Below, piece by piece: positions 12,121 through 25,400 of a stretch of 62,751 bases of DNA (within the stretch, counting starts at the first letter, position 1; each line of letters begins with the position of its first letter). A program made the translations under genes and the position numbers. Source of the DNA: Heterotrichella gracilis (taxonomy: Eukaryota; Sar; Xanthophyceae; Tribonematales; Xanthonemataceae); contig JAULBX010025353.1 in the NCBI GenBank assembly GCA_032358255.1, forward strand, positions 1-62,751, written 5' to 3'. Under the pieces are notes generated by a model. That model was not told the origin of the DNA, did not search any database, and saw only the letters and a list, made by a program, of their open reading frames with translations.

Positions 12121-14711
12121 TCCAGAAAGTAACCTATGGCCACAGAATAACAGGCCCTATGATACTATTATGTACGCCTAGGACCCAGCAACACAGGCCC
12201 CCATGACGACAACAGCCTGTGTATGGAAGCATGTAGGGCTTCAGCCAGAGGCCACCATGCTTCTGCTAGGTGCACTTTAAACCCTAAACCTTAAGGTGCA
12301 CAGGGATGCTCCATGAGGTAGATGCCAATGCGCACCATGCCCACAGTGTCCTGCTGCATGTCAACGGTCATCACCCTAAACCCTACACCCTACACCCCTA
12401 AAACCTAAACCCTAAACCTTTAAACCCTACCCATGTTCTGCTGCATGACAGCGGTCATCTGCTGCTGGTCATAAGGGCTGGCACAGGCAACAGCACACTG
12501 CGCAAGGTGCAAACAATGGCATGCGCAATGGAGATATGAAATAGGACTACCCAGGACCACTCACTCTCAACTCCACCATGCCATGGCAACCACTGTGGGT
12601 GAATACAATGCTCCTTCTTCATCGCAGCAGATTTGCAATTGTGGCCTCTCAATGCTGCATGCACGCGTGACACTCTTAGGAGCCAGGCCAGGGGCAGTAC
12701 AGGTACAGTGTGCGCGCTCAAGGGGTCACGATGCTGATGCTGCCCGGCGGCGCCTAGGATGCTGTGCAGTGTGCGCACTCATGGCTTCAAGCAAGGCAAG
12801 GCAGCAGCGGCAGATATGAGCATGCATGATAGCATACCCAGACAGCTGGCATCTGATCAATGCTTGTTTATGTTCTATGAAATGCTGCTGGACCTGACCC
12901 TGCGCAATGTCACCACATGTCCAATGATCACCAGACTATGCATCAAGCCTAGCACCTGCAGGATCTGGCAGCATTGAAAGCAGTGATCTACAGGATTTTG
13001 CCCCATTAGCCGCAGCAGGGCAGGCCCACATGTTGGCATCAGGCAACGCATCCAAGCCTGCACCATAAGACCCTCACCAGCGCACACTGCACCATCTTTG
13101 CGGCATTTTCCGGTTCCTTCATCTGTTTTTACAAGTGTATGTTCAGGCTTGGTCCGGTACAGTATGCACTGGCGACAATGTACCATGACGGTGTTGGATG
13201 CGCAGCCCAGCTCACACTTTGTCGCATTGTGTTGCCAGCTGTTCTGCCTCATGACAGGTTCTGGAGCTGACAAAGGCATCAGCACATAGCGCATGTTGCA
13301 TGTTATGGCATATTGCCCAACATTACCATGTGGCGCACGCTCCCATGCCTGTAATTCAATAAAGGATCTACCTACAGTACAGTATCTGGCATATTACCCA
13401 GAAGCTCTCTTGCTCTCAGCTTGACCCTGCTATCACAGTGCAGAATACAAGGTTTCTTAGCATAACCTGCCCCCACAATGCACCCTGCACATCTCACACT
13501 AATAGAGGCCAGCAGCAGTCTGTGCAAAGGGTGCGCTGAAGACCATGACGGCCACCGCGGCATTTTGCTACAGGCAGCAGCAGCATATAGCTGTCATAAA
13601 TGCCATGACATGTCTGATAGCACATGTGCAGCGGCGTAGCGCTTTAATTCAAAGGCATGCAGATACCAAGCCTTGGTCATCGCCGGCGCACCCAGCCCCG
13701 GGTGGCCGGGCGACCAGTCGCACAAAGACTTGTTCCACAGTATATTAAACTTCTTGAAGTGCGGCAGTGGGTGCTGGAAGCAGGCTGGAAGCAACATACA
13801 CTCTGTGTTCCGCACTGGAGCTGTCTACCGGTGTCACGCAGTGCGTAAGATGATTTACAGTAATTTGATTCACTTGAGCCCTAGGGGTTACTTGAGGAGG
13901 CGCGCCCTAAAAGTTGCGCAGGTTACAAGAAGTACGATATGTGCTTTGCCCTGGTTGAGAAGGGAACCTAGACCCTAATCCCAGACCCTAATGTGAACCT
14001 TGCAAGCCATGGGGTTTGCCTCATTTTGACAAAACAATTGCCTGCCTGTGGTACCGGTGTGAACAATGTGAAATATAATGGTCTATAATCATATTGTGCC
14101 ACCCTTGCGGGCGTTCACAAAAATATGTAACAAATAACGCAATCGCGTGGCGAAGCCCCCGGCGCATTCAATGCCCAACCATATCAAACCCTGGCAGTTG
14201 ACACCAAACCTTACACCTCAAAGTTTGTGACCGGCCAGCCATGGCTCCTCTAGCTGATGCTGGACATATCACAACCCTCCTTAACCTTGGCAACTCCTCA
14301 AGAGTACATCACCCTCGCCTCCAGCACGCACACCCCACCCTCGTTGGTATCTACTTATCTCGCATCCCGGTTCACAATTGCATTGCGCTGTCCCGTCCCC
14401 TCCCCGCCCTGATATTGTGCTGTGTTTCCCTTGCATCCCCCTTCCCATTTCCCATTTGCAGTGTCTCACCCCCGTTCCCGTCCCCAGCCCTCCAGTCTGC
14501 TGCGCAGCCCCCCCAACTGTGCATGGCACATGCTCATCACAGCGCTTCCAGTGACACTGGCGCAAGCCCATCGTATCCCCCACCCACATCCCTCTGCTGA
14601 GGTGGCAGTGCGCATGGGCACCCCAACCCCCACCCACACCCCACGCAGCGCAGCACCCACCCCCGCGCCAGTGTACAAAATCAGGGGGGTAAATTCTACA
14701 TCCAAGGCCCT
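12121..14711. other. Gene-poor stretch, no gene recognised
   Basis: Contains telomere-like runs at about 12279-12295 and 12371-12432, a second copy of the dispersed repeat at 12938-13105, and AATAAA at 13359. Several ORFs of 60-140 codons exist on both strands, but none has splice support or a familiar sequence. The last 450 bases are C-rich and serve as the 3' flank of the Nopp140-like gene. Confidence 0.4.
12938..13105. repeat. Diverged dispersed repeat, copy 2
   Basis: Partner of the block at 8480-8665, with the same ordered sub-motifs on the same strand. Divergence is high, so this is an old element. No terminal repeats or target-site duplication could be recognised. Confidence 0.4.
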
Positions 14712-17700
14712 TCACTCCTCGTCGTCGCTCTTGTACTTGTATGACTGCACCTCGTGCACATTAATGAGCCCCCCCGTGTAGCTGCCGCGCTTCTTCTTGG
14801 TCTTCTCGTGACGGAAGTCCTTGCCGCGCACCTGGGGTGGGGGAATGGGGTGGACATGAGGAGGGGGTGGTGGTGATACGAGGAGGCGGTGGTGGTGATA
14901 TGAGGAGGCGGTGGTATGACAGGTTGGGGGTATTGCGAGGGGTGAAGAGTGGAGTGGTGGTTGATGAGCCACCAAGAGGAACTGCTGCGCTTCTTCTTGG
15001 CCCTCTCGTGACAGAAGTCCTTGCCGCGCACCTAGGGGGGGGGTGGATGTATGAGGGGGGGCGGGTGAGTGACGGGGTGGTGGTAAGAGGTGTGCACGGT
15101 CAGCCTCATATTGATGCATGTGGCCCAACAAAAACCCTTGTCTACAGCTCTACACCCCACGAAACCTAGCACCAAATTCCATACCAGTGCCTCACCTGCC
15201 CCAGCACCTGCTGCGCCTTGAAGCCCCAGCCCAAAGGTGACCTCAGAGCTGTTGCTCCATGCACACCGCTAACCCAACCAATCAAACCTCTACCCGCGGG
15301 CAGCAGTACCCATTCGACCCAAATTCCCCTCGTTTAAAACCCTAGACCACCCTTAAAAATGGCTCACCTGCCCCAGCACTTGCTGCGCCTTGAAGCCCCA
15401 GCCCGCCTGCCCAAAGGTGGCCTCATAGCTGTTGTTCCATGCGCCCTTCTTGTCCAACCACTCCTCTGCCTTTACCCGCTGGAAGGCCTTAGCAGCTGTG
15501 CCCTTGCGGCCGCTGCCATTGGCCTCCTCCCCGCCTGCTTCCCCTTCCGCGTTTTCTTGGTTGTCTCCCCCGGTGGCTGGGGCGGCGGGGGGTGGGGGTG
15601 GTCCAGGAAGGGCCACCTGTGGGGCAGTGGGGGTGTGAGGGGTTAGGGTTTAGGGTTAGGGAGGCCTGGCGTGGTGCTTGCGTATGGTGCATGCGGATTG
15701 TGGAGGGTTTGGAGATCAGGGTTTAGGGTATGCGAGGCCTGGCGTGGTGCATGCGGATGGTGTAGGGTTTAGAATTCGGGGTTTGGGAGGCCTGTCGCTG
15801 TGCATGCACCTAGTGCAGGATTTATGGTTCTGTGGCCCCGCACGTGTAGGGTCCCAAAAGATCCTTGGACAAAGCAGCAGGATACATTGACGCCATAGGG
15901 AGAATAACTTGACCAGGTGCACTTTAAACCCCTTGTATTACAACATTCTAGGGTAATACATTACCCACCTCAGCTGGCGCAGCCTCCTCCCCTCCTGCTC
16001 CCGCATCCTCCCCCTTGCCCTTCTTCCCCTTCTTCTTCTTTTTCTTCTCCTCCCCTTGATCGGCTGAGGGCACAGGCTCAGTTACCACTGGGGCAGGGGC
16101 AGGGGCTGCCTCCTCCTTGCCCTTCCCCTTCTTCTTCTTCTTAGACTTTTCCTCCCCTTGACTGGTGGAGGGCAGGGGCTCGATTGCTACCGGGGCAGGT
16201 GCGGGGGGGTCAGCTTTCTTGCCCTTCTTGCTTTTCTTCGTCTTCTCACCTGATGCGCTGCCCTGCGGGAGGACAAAGAGAGTAGGGCTCATCATTACCC
16301 TGGGGAATTGGCATGTGGCAGTGCGCATACCCTGGCGCAAAATTTCCATTTTATTTATCGTCATTGTTGCATTCGTTCCCAGCTTTGGATGTCCAGCAGC
16401 GCTCTGAGAAGGTGGGTTTGTCAAAAGTCATACAATCGCCAGGGTTTCACAACCGCATGCGTAGGGCTTTGTGCAGGGTACTAGGGTTGTATTCTGACTC
16501 ACATTTGCCACAGCAGGCTCCGCCACCGCAACAGGGGCATCCACCACCTCAGGAGCAGCATCTACACCCCCCTTCTTCGATTTCTTTCCCTTTTTCCCCT
16601 TGCTAGCATCCCCGTTGGCTGGTGCCGGGGGCTCAACAGCAGGCGCGCTGGGATTCGATAGGTTGGCAGCGCCAGCCTGCGTAAAAAGGGCGCAAGGTTA
16701 GGTCAGCAGGGAGATGACGCCTTGGTGGTAATTGCACATCCTTGGAAAACCCTTGGCTAGGAATTTGCACTGCTGGCACAGGATCCAGGGTACAGCGGGA
16801 AATGAACCCTCGGCACCAGAAAACCCTAAAACCCTTCTCTGCAATCGCCGCCAGTGATCCATCAGGCTGGCTGCATGGTTAGGTCGCATGTAACTAAGCC
16901 AACTAGGCTCACCACTAGGCAATACATCTGCACGTGTTGACCAGGGGTAGTATCTTACATATGGCATATGTAATCAGTGTAACATGCGCTTACAGCGTAT
17001 ATAGATTTAGTGTTCTATGCCCATGCATGTGCACTATCGAACATGGGCATGTTACACAAATTATATATCCGCTGATTCAATGCATGCCCCTCCGCACGTC
17101 CTGTCAATCCGGAAGGATTTATGGTTTAGGATTAAGCTTAGGCCGCCTCACAGTCGGATGCCAACCCCACCTCATCGCCAGCCGCAGCAGCTGCCTTCTT
17201 GCCCTTCTTTTTCTCTACCTTTTCCCCCTTGGCGGGCACCGCAGCGGGCACCGCGGGTGGCGCTACCACCTTCTCCTCCTTGCCTGCTTTCTTCCCCTCC
17301 TTTTTCCCCTTCTTTTTCTCTCCCTTGGCAGCTGCTGCGGGCTCTACAGGTGGCGGTGCGGCCGCTTCCTCCTTGCCCGCTTTCTTCCCCTCCTTTTTGC
17401 TCTTTTTCTTCACCTGGACCTCCTCCTGTGCGAATGGGGAGCAAGGGCGGGGTAAGGGTAGGTGCAAAACCCCAGGTCCGGGGTGGCGGGGGGGTCCACT
17501 GCCAAAGGGGCGATGCTGCAGGGCAGCATGACTTGCTAGAAGGCTTGCCAAGTGAACCTACGGCTCCTGCATCCCCCTCCCCACATCCCCACATGGCTTC
17601 TAGGCTACTTAGGGTTCCAATAGAGGGACTGGACCTCCTACCATTCGTGTGGGGGTGCAGGGGTTGGGTGCTGTGGGCTGGGACAGTAGGTGCAAGCCCT

Positions 17701-18221
17701 TGTCCAGGGTTTACACGCCCCAACCCAGTGCTATGTTGCAAGCCCCTAAACCAGGGTTGAGCATCCTGTGGTGGCAAAGTTGCAAGGCAGTTATTGATGC
17801 ATGGAGGACCTTTCCAGCGCATTCATCTGGAGTACACGGTCCCATTGTTACGTCGCACGCACACATCCCCGGTCCACGTACGAGTGGGAGCCCTTCTGGG
17901 CAGCAGTTGATAGCTGGCATGGCCCACAAGCTTTCAGAACACCATGCATCCACCACTCCACACCCTATGGCCCACCATCACCCACCCCCGCCGCCCACTA
18001 CCACCCACACCTACCGCCCACCGCCCACCGCCACCGCCACCCACACCCACCCCTCCGCACTCCGACACCCACCGCCCCCACACCCAGAAGCTTTCAGAAG
18101 ACCACGCACCCACCCCCCACACCCACCAAACCACCGCCCTACCACCACCCACACCCACCGCACCACCACCCACCTCTGCTGCAGGCACCTCCTCCACTCG
18201 CTCCTTCCTCTTCTTTGCCAT
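14712..18221 (-). CDS. Nopp140/SRP40-like nucleolar phosphoprotein
   Basis: Six exons give 379 residues with correct phase throughout: 18221-18174, 17425-17171, 16676-16503, 16262-15969, 15616-15368, 14831-14712. The start is MAKKRKERVEE. The central part alternates Lys-rich blocks (KKKKGKGK, KKGKK) with Ala/Pro/Glu-rich acidic spacers, the pattern of Nopp140/SRP40. The C-terminus carries the conserved SRP40 domain, with FQRVK..EW, WNNSYEATFG..GWGFKAQQVLGQ and then VRGKDFRHEKTKKKRGSY.GG, split over the last two exons. Nopp140 proteins chaperone box C/D and H/ACA snoRNPs between Cajal bodies and the nucleolus and bind RNA polymerase I. The N-terminal LisH domain seen in animal and many plant members is absent, and the protein is shorter than animal Nopp140. 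The neighbouring R3H/G-patch gene is also in ribosome/RNA processing, which may be coincidence. Confidence 0.93.
14983..15033 (-). repeat. Echo of the last Nopp140 exon
   Basis: A diverged copy of the start of the terminal exon (VRGKDF.HE..KKKR), with its acceptor side, lies about 150-200 bases 5' of the real exon on the minus strand. The acceptor has become CTAG in place of CCAG, and the coding frame degenerates after KKKR. Confidence 0.85.
15190..15270 (-). repeat. Echo of the penultimate Nopp140 exon (3' end)
   Basis: A copy of the 3' end of the exon 15616-15368 with its GTGAG donor. It covers the CCCCAGCAC.TGCTGCGCCTTGAAGCCC block and has an internal deletion. It lies downstream of that exon in gene orientation, between it and the terminal exon. 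Confidence 0.85.
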
Positions 18222-18437
18222 CGTAACACGCTCCCCCTGTGTGTGGGTACAAAGGCCTGAGTTGGGGTGGCTGAAACCCTACAGTAGGGTTTGCAACCGG
18301 GCACGCGCAGGTGTAGGGTTATGCCCCTTCGCTTCACCTGTACAGAGCCCCGCTAGTGCTAGGGTTCTAGGTTCATCATCGATAAGCGTAAAAACCAGAG
18401 CTTGCTTTAGGGGGTGAGCAGACGGCTTCCAGCCTCC

Positions 18438-18507
18438 CCAACCAGCATCGAACCGCCGACCTCCACACCGTCTCCCACGCCAAGCGTGCTGCGAGGGTTG
18501 CTAGCAC
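18438..18507 (-). other. tRNA-like sequence (SINE head, pseudogene or TFIIIC site)
   Basis: On the minus strand there is an A-box-like TAGCAACC..CGC, then a GGAGGTC variable-loop-like element and a B-box GGTTCGATGC, in the order and approximate spacing of a tRNA. Stems do not pair well enough for a functional tRNA. It lies just upstream of the Nopp140-like start codon. Confidence 0.4.
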
Positions 18508-18698
18508 GTCAACACCAGACACTAAACCCTAAACCTCGAGCCTTAACCGGCGCACGTGGTCCATGCCAGGCGCAGCAGCCCCCACACCCACTGCCGGCTT
18601 GGCGGCGGGGGAGTGGGTATGGAGGTGGTGCACCCCCCGCGAGAGAGTGCATAAAGCGAGCACACCTGATAAAAACAGGGGGGTTGTGTTGCACCTAA

Positions 18699-18762
18699 AT
18701 AAGCGGCGCGGGGGTGCGGGTGCGTGTGAGGGGCTAGGAGGTGCGGACTTCGATTCCCGGTT
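18699..18762 (+). other. tRNA-like sequence
   Basis: On the plus strand an AAGCGGCGCGGGGGTG stretch is followed by AGGAGGTGCGG and a B-box-like CTTCGATTCCCGG. The arrangement recalls a type I tRNA. No convincing cloverleaf was found by eye. It is divergent to the minus-strand copy at 18438-18507, and both lie in the space between the Nopp140-like and SAM genes. Confidence 0.35.
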
Positions 18763-19496
18763 ATGCATGCATGCATTGTAAAGTCGTGGTTTGAGAAACG
18801 CAGTGCGGCGTGGGACGAGGCGTGGTCGAAGAAACATACAACGTACGCAATATATAGTCAAGAACATCGCACGACAACAACTTCAGCGCACGGTACGGAC
18901 CTGCACACCTAAGTAACCTTGTAAACTGTGCAATATGCATGCATGCTGATACACTATAGAGAACAACACGGTGTTCAAACCCAGCCCTAGCCTACCACAC
19001 GCCTACACACGCAGCAGTCCGCCCACGTTGTCGCACCACGGTGGCACAAGCCGTTTACAAGGCTGCCCCAACCCCTCACCTGTATTGGGCAGAGACAGTG
19101 TCAAGGCCTTCGGGTCCAAGCTCAAGGTTGCGAGAAATAACAACAACGAAGGCAGTGTGATGACCACAGAAAGTTGACACCTTTAGAGCCTGAAGGGCTT
19201 CAATAGCGGCGTTGGTTGCAAAGCTTTTTGCCAAAAAATTTGGGTTGTCAACAACCCAGCAGGCAAGGCCGGAATCATTTTGGATCCTGGGCGGAACCAT
19301 CTAAATTGATCTGCGAGATTCCCGAAACACAGCGACAGCTATTGCACACACTTTTGGCCTTGCCCAACCCCTCCAAACCATACTGCCTTGTGCGCACCGA
19401 CCCACACCTTCTCGCACCTGCTCCCTGCCCGTAAACCCAAGACTCGCAGGCATATACTCACCCACCCCGCGCACACATACACACAGCGCGATATCG

Positions 19497-22400
19497 ATGT
19501 CGTTCCAAGGCAAGCCCGTCTCCAAGTGGAGCGTGGGCGATGTGGTGGCCTGGCTGGATTCCCAGGAGCTGTCGCACGTAGCCCCCGCATTCCAGTCAAA
19601 TGGTATCGGAGGAGAGGATTTGTTGGACCTTTCTGACCAGGATATGGTGTCTGAGCTGGGCTTGACCAAGCTCCAGGTGAAGAAGATCAAGCGCGAGATC
19701 GGGGAGCTGACGGGCGGTGCCCCGGCTGCGGTGGGTGGCGGTGGGGGTCGGATCTGGGGGGATGGTGGGGGATGGAGCGTTTGGGCAGGGTGGGGGGGCG
19801 GGGGGGCGGGAATGGGGGCGGTGGAACGGGGGTCACCAGGTCGCCCCATCGGAGATAGGCGCCCGCACGTGCCACGCCTTTTCTAGCTTTCACCCACCAC
19901 GCCCCCCGCGTCGCCTCCATCGCCGCCTGTCTAGACACCACAAAGCACTCGATCACGTCACAGGACGCCCTAGGGAAACGCTACATCGCCATCTGGTTGG
20001 CCCCATGTCGGTTGATGTTAACTGCAGTGGGTGTAGAGTTTCGCCTCAGGCTAGTCATCAACATGCCGTGCGAAGTGGCCAGTCAGCTCAAACCGCGCGC
20101 TTTTGCTGGCTTGCACATACGTCTCCTGAGCTCGAGTAGTCGATGGCTATGCCAGGGGAAGGCTTCGCATAGGTGCTCACTCTTGGAGCCTTGTCCATGT
20201 TCCAAAACCCTTGTGCTCTGTTCCTTGTCCTGGTTAGGGTTTTAGGATAGGGTTTGGAAACTGCCGCTGCGCTGTGATAATCTAGCCACTTAGTGGTAGA
20301 CCCTTGGGGTGTACTTTTGTTGGGCTCTCAACAACAGAGTGCCACAGACAAAACCGAATACTACACCCCACGTCAGCCATGCCCCGCCATGAAATTCTCC
20401 CCTTTCTCCTGACGCTATCCTTTCCCTCCCCTCCCCCGATGGCAGGTGGCCGCCCCCCCACCCCAGCACCAGGCGCCACCCCAGGCAGCACCCCAGCAGC
20501 CCTCGGTGAGCCCCCAAAACCCTGCCAGAAACCCTACCAGAGACCCTGACATAACCCTATGTTTCTGCGCTTGGCGAGCGCCCAAAACCCTACTAAGGAG
20601 ATAAACGTAGGGTTTAGGGAGTCTTAACACCGTGCCTAGCCAGTGCAGGAGCATGGGTGAGTGTGCTACCATACCTGCACCAACCGGCCAGGTAGAATAT
20701 GGGGTGTTGATACCAAAAATAGGACCTTTATGGTTTAAAGTATTTCACCCCCTGGTATCTACCCTAGAACCCCATGTGTTATTGCGTCCAAGCTGCGGTT
20801 GCCCATCTTGGGCGGTGAACCCTCATGGTGCTAAGCTTGCTGTCACAACCTAAACCCTAATGAAACCCTAAAGGCGTGTGTCAGTAGATCCCGGTGCCAT
20901 TGGGGTTGCCAGAGGGTGGAAGAGTATGCCTCTTAACTGATACAAGCCCGTGTTAGTGTATAAAAAAAACCATTCCACTAGGTCATCATTTACCCCTCGC
21001 GGCCCTTGCCCCACCCCAAAAAATGGGCTGGACACCATTCCAACCTCCCTTGTCTACCCCCACCCCCATCCTCACTTGCACAGGCGCCCACCATGGACGC
21101 TGGTCAGGCGGCAGCCATGGCGGCCCAACAGGCGCAGGCGGCAGCACAGCAAGCGGCTGCGGCAACCGCACAGCAGGTGAGATACCCTAAACCTTGAACT
21201 CTAAAACCCAACAATAGCATAACCGGACAGCAGGTGGGTATCCTGACAGCTTGGACCCTAAACCCTAAGTGCTCACCCTCAGGGTTTGTAAATGACATCA
21301 GGGGTTTGTTCTCCTGTCTCCCCCTCTCTCACCCTATCTGTCCCTCACAATAGCGCTCACCCTTGGTAAACCCTTAAACCCTTACCCCCCCGCAGGCCCA
21401 TGCCCATCCATTGCGCGCGCTAAACCCTACACCTTCAACCCATCCCAAACCCCAAACCCTCCGCAGGTCCAGGTCCAGCCATTGCCTGCCCTAAACCATA
21501 AACCCTAAGCCCCAAACCCTAAACCCCCCGGCAGGTCCAGGCCCAGCAAGCCGCAGCCATTTGTGTGCCCTCAACCTTAAACCCAACCTAAACCCTAAAC
21601 CTACTTTAAATCCTCCGCAGGTCCAGGCCCAGCAAGCGGCAGCCAACGCGCAGCGCGCTGCAGGCATCAACCAGGAGATCCAGCACATCCAGGGCGAGTT
21701 GCAGCAGGTATGAAAACCCTAAACCCTAGACTAGGGTTTCTGTCATCACATTGATAATCAACCAGGAGATCCAGCACATCCAGGAAGCTGCAGCAGGTAT
21801 GAAGCCGTGGGGAAGCCATAGAAACCTAGGTTAGGGTATAGCTCCAATAAGGTTCGACCGGGAGGTCCAGCACATCCAGGAGGAGATGCAACAGGTACGA
21901 AAGCTCTAAACCCTAGGCTAGGGTTTGTGTCATCACAATTGTAATCATCCAGGAAATCCAGTGCATGCATGGGGAGTTGCTGCCGGTATGATGCATGGGG
22001 AAGCCCTAAACCCTAGGCTAGGATTTTTTCAGTAATAGTCATCCAGGAATTAAGCAGATGGAAGCGGAGATGCAGCAGGTATAGCCCATGAGGAAACACT
22101 AGCATCCAAGGCCAGGGTTCCATATTATTCTAGTGCAAATACCACCCTGCTGGTTGTGGTTGTGGTTGTGGTTTTCTTTTGCTTTGCGTCCCCGTAAGTC
22201 CAGTCCCAGGGCGCCCAAGCTCCTATCCAACCCAGGCCGCTGTCCGCCTCTCCCCAGATATTTGACGTTAATTTCGCTCTTATTCTGCATTGTTGCATCC
22301 CTGCAGATCCAGTCCCAGGGCGCCCGCTATCCCCAGGCCGCCCAGCTGCTGTCCCAGGCGGAGCAGGCCTGCAAGGAGGCGCTGGGGGCACTCAGAACCG

Positions 22401-25400
22401 CAGGAGGTGAAACCCTAAACCCTACATCCTAGACCCTAAACCCTACGCGTGAGTGCATGGAGGTGCTGGGGACACGTAAGACCGCGGGATGTGGAACCCT
22501 AAACTCTACAATATAAACCCTAAACCCTTGATCAAGGAGGTTGAAACCGGCACCCTGCACCGCCCGCAGGTGAACCCCAAACCCTTAATCCCGAACCCTT
22601 AACCCCAAATCCATTGAGGCTGACAGGGTCATTGCTTTGTTATCAATTTCCTTGCCAAAACCCTAAACCGTAAACCCTGAGAAGCCTCTGCAGCCGTTGC
22701 CACTGTCCACCCCAGCACAACCCCCCAAACCCTAATCCATAAATCATTAACCCTTACCAACCCTCCCATCCCCCCTATGCATGCGACACCATTCCGACAT
22801 CAGGTATCTTTGGTATTATGGGCCACCGCAGGGAGGAACGCAACAAATTTACAACCTCTAGCCATCTGTGCCCATTGGAGCCCTACAAAAACCCCTGCAA
22901 AAGCCCTGCGAATCTGACTGAGCCATCCCCATCAGCAACACCCTAACCAAAACCCTTTCCCCCTGCAGCCCTGACCACAATGGAGCAGGTGGGCGACGTG
23001 CGCCCCCGCTTTGGAATGATGGGCCACCGCCGCGAGGAGAGGCACGAGTTTGCAATCTCCACCCCCCAAAAACCCTACCCAAACCCCTGCAAAAGCCCTG
23101 CGAATCTGACCGAGTCATCTCCACCAGCAACACCCTAACCAAAACCCTTCCACCCGCAGCCCTCACTACCATGGAGCAGGTGGGCGACGTGCGCCCCCGC
23201 TTCGGAATGATGGGCCACCGCCGTGAGGAGCGCAACGAGTTTGTTGGTAACGTGGGGGAGAGGGCAAGCATGAACAAGGCAAAGGCTGCGACTCAAAAGG
23301 CGCAGCAGCTGGTTGGCCAGGTAAGGTCCCAGCTATGCACCCTTTTGAGGTCCAATGTTACGCTTTGGAGCCCTCACAGACCCTGAAAACCTCTGAGGAA
23401 CCCTGGTAGCTGCAAAGAATGCCCCTGATATCCTAGGCGTTTGGAGGGTGTTGCCATTTACCAAGGGGGGATAACATGAACAAGGCAAAAGCGGCGACCC
23501 AAGAGGCGCAGCAGCTGGTTGGGCAGGTAGCCTCGAAAACCCTTTCATAACCCTGGGGAGAGGCTCTAGAAACCCAGACCCCTGTGAAAACACACAGGAA
23601 CAGGGATGCCAGGAACCTTGACCCTAAAGGGAGTCACGAGGTTGTTGGCAACGTGGGGGAGAGGGCCAGCATGAGCAAGGCAAAAGCGGCGATCCAAAAG
23701 GCGCAGCAGCTGGCCAGGTGCCTTTGAAACCCTTTCAAACCCTAAGAAGTGGGCCCGTCGGAATGGATGTGAAGAATCTGGAATGCCCAGGTGGCAGCCT
23801 AGAAACCCTCTCCCTAGAGCCAAGTGTGCAGGCACCCTCTCCAAACCCTAAGATGGCAAGGCTGACGACCCAGCCAGATGCGGTCAAGCAGGCGGCATTA
23901 GCTGGTTGCACGCAATGACCCTATCAAAACCCTGAGAAAATACCCACACTACAAATATAACCACCACCCATCTCAATACTACAGTGCCTCTTTGAAATAC
24001 CTTGCAAATCCTGAACCCACGAGAGGTGCTAGGGACACAATGGTACAAAACCCGCTGGAAATGGCCCCCGCAGTTGATCCCCAACGTGCATCGACATGGC
24101 CAAGGAGCAGTGCAAAATCCAACTTTCCCGTGACAAAAACCCTAAGGAAACCCTTATCAAACCTCGCAGGCTGTGCAGCTGGTCCCCAACATGCCTGCCA
24201 TCGATGCCGCCAAGGTGCAGCACAAAACCCCAGTTTTGCATGATAAAACCCTAAGAAAACCCTTCTGAAACCTCGCAGGCTGTGCAGCTTGTCCCCAACA
24301 TGCCCGCCATCGATGCCGCCAAGGTGCAACGCATGGGCCTGGTTGGGATGGGCTTCATGGATGGCATTGTGGGGGACACCATGAACAAGAAGAAGGTCAA
24401 GGTGCGTGTGCAGGGGGCAAACCCTAGGGTTGTTGCTGGGGTTTGGTCAGGGTTTTTGTCAGGGATGGGATTGTGGGGGACACCATGAACAAGAAGAAGG
24501 TCAAGGTGCGCGTGCAGGGGGCAAACCCTTGGGCTCTTGCTGGGGTTTGGTTAGGGTTTTTGTCAGGGATGGGATTGTGGGGGACACCATGAACAAGAAG
24601 AAGGTCAAGGTGCGCGTGCAGGGGGCAAACCCTTGGGCTCTTGCTGGGGTTTGGTTAGGGTTTTTGTCAGGGATGGGATTGTGGGGGACACCATGAACAA
24701 TAAGAAGGTCAAGGTGCGTGCGCAGGGGCAAACCCTTGCTAGGCTTTGCATGATGTACCGCTGCACGGGGTCATGAGCCCGCTTTTTGACAAGCCCACGC
24801 CTTAAACACAGGTTCCGTCAAACTTTGCAAGCCACATACCCCAAATACCCTTGCACTCCCATCACCCCCAGCCACCCTCACCACCCTCCCCCATCAACCA
24901 TTGACCAAGGGGTGGTATGTCATAGTTGCAGCAGCTGAGGAGGTGCTGCACGACGTCATGACCTGCCAGGGATGGCTCGAATCCCTAGAATTTTTTTTCC
25001 CCCCATTTTTTTCACAAAAAAGTATCTACATTTTTTGCAAGCCATGCTCGCCGCCACCTCACCACCCCACAAACCCCACCCACCCCACCCCCCGCAGCAA
25101 AGCGCTGCGAGCACCGAGGAGATGCTGCGCGACATCATGACGTGCCAGGGGTGGCTGCAGCAGCAGCAGGCAGCTACCGGGCAGCGGGTGGGGGAGCTGC
25201 AGGGCAGGCTGGGGGCCAAGCAGGGCGAGCTGGCTTCACTGTCGGGGCCTCCAGGTGAGGTCTGGGAAGCAGGGTTTTGTGGTGTAGATTTTTTTTGGGG
25301 GGGCAGTATTTTATAGGAAGTGGACCAATGTGGCCAACAGCATACAGATATCTGGGTGTGGTGGTTAGGTGGATGTAGGTCCCGACTGTTGACTAGGCGC

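Noticed and set aside
14241..14600. 119-codon plus-strand ORF before the Nopp140 gene end
   Set aside because: C-rich composition, no splice support and no recognisable motif. It lies in the 3' flank of the minus-strand gene.
17017..17822. Long overlapping open frames on both strands at 17017-17822
   Set aside because: GC-rich low-complexity shadow of Nopp140 exon 2. The Lys-rich minus-strand frame with splice sites and the SRP40 C-terminus is the real one.
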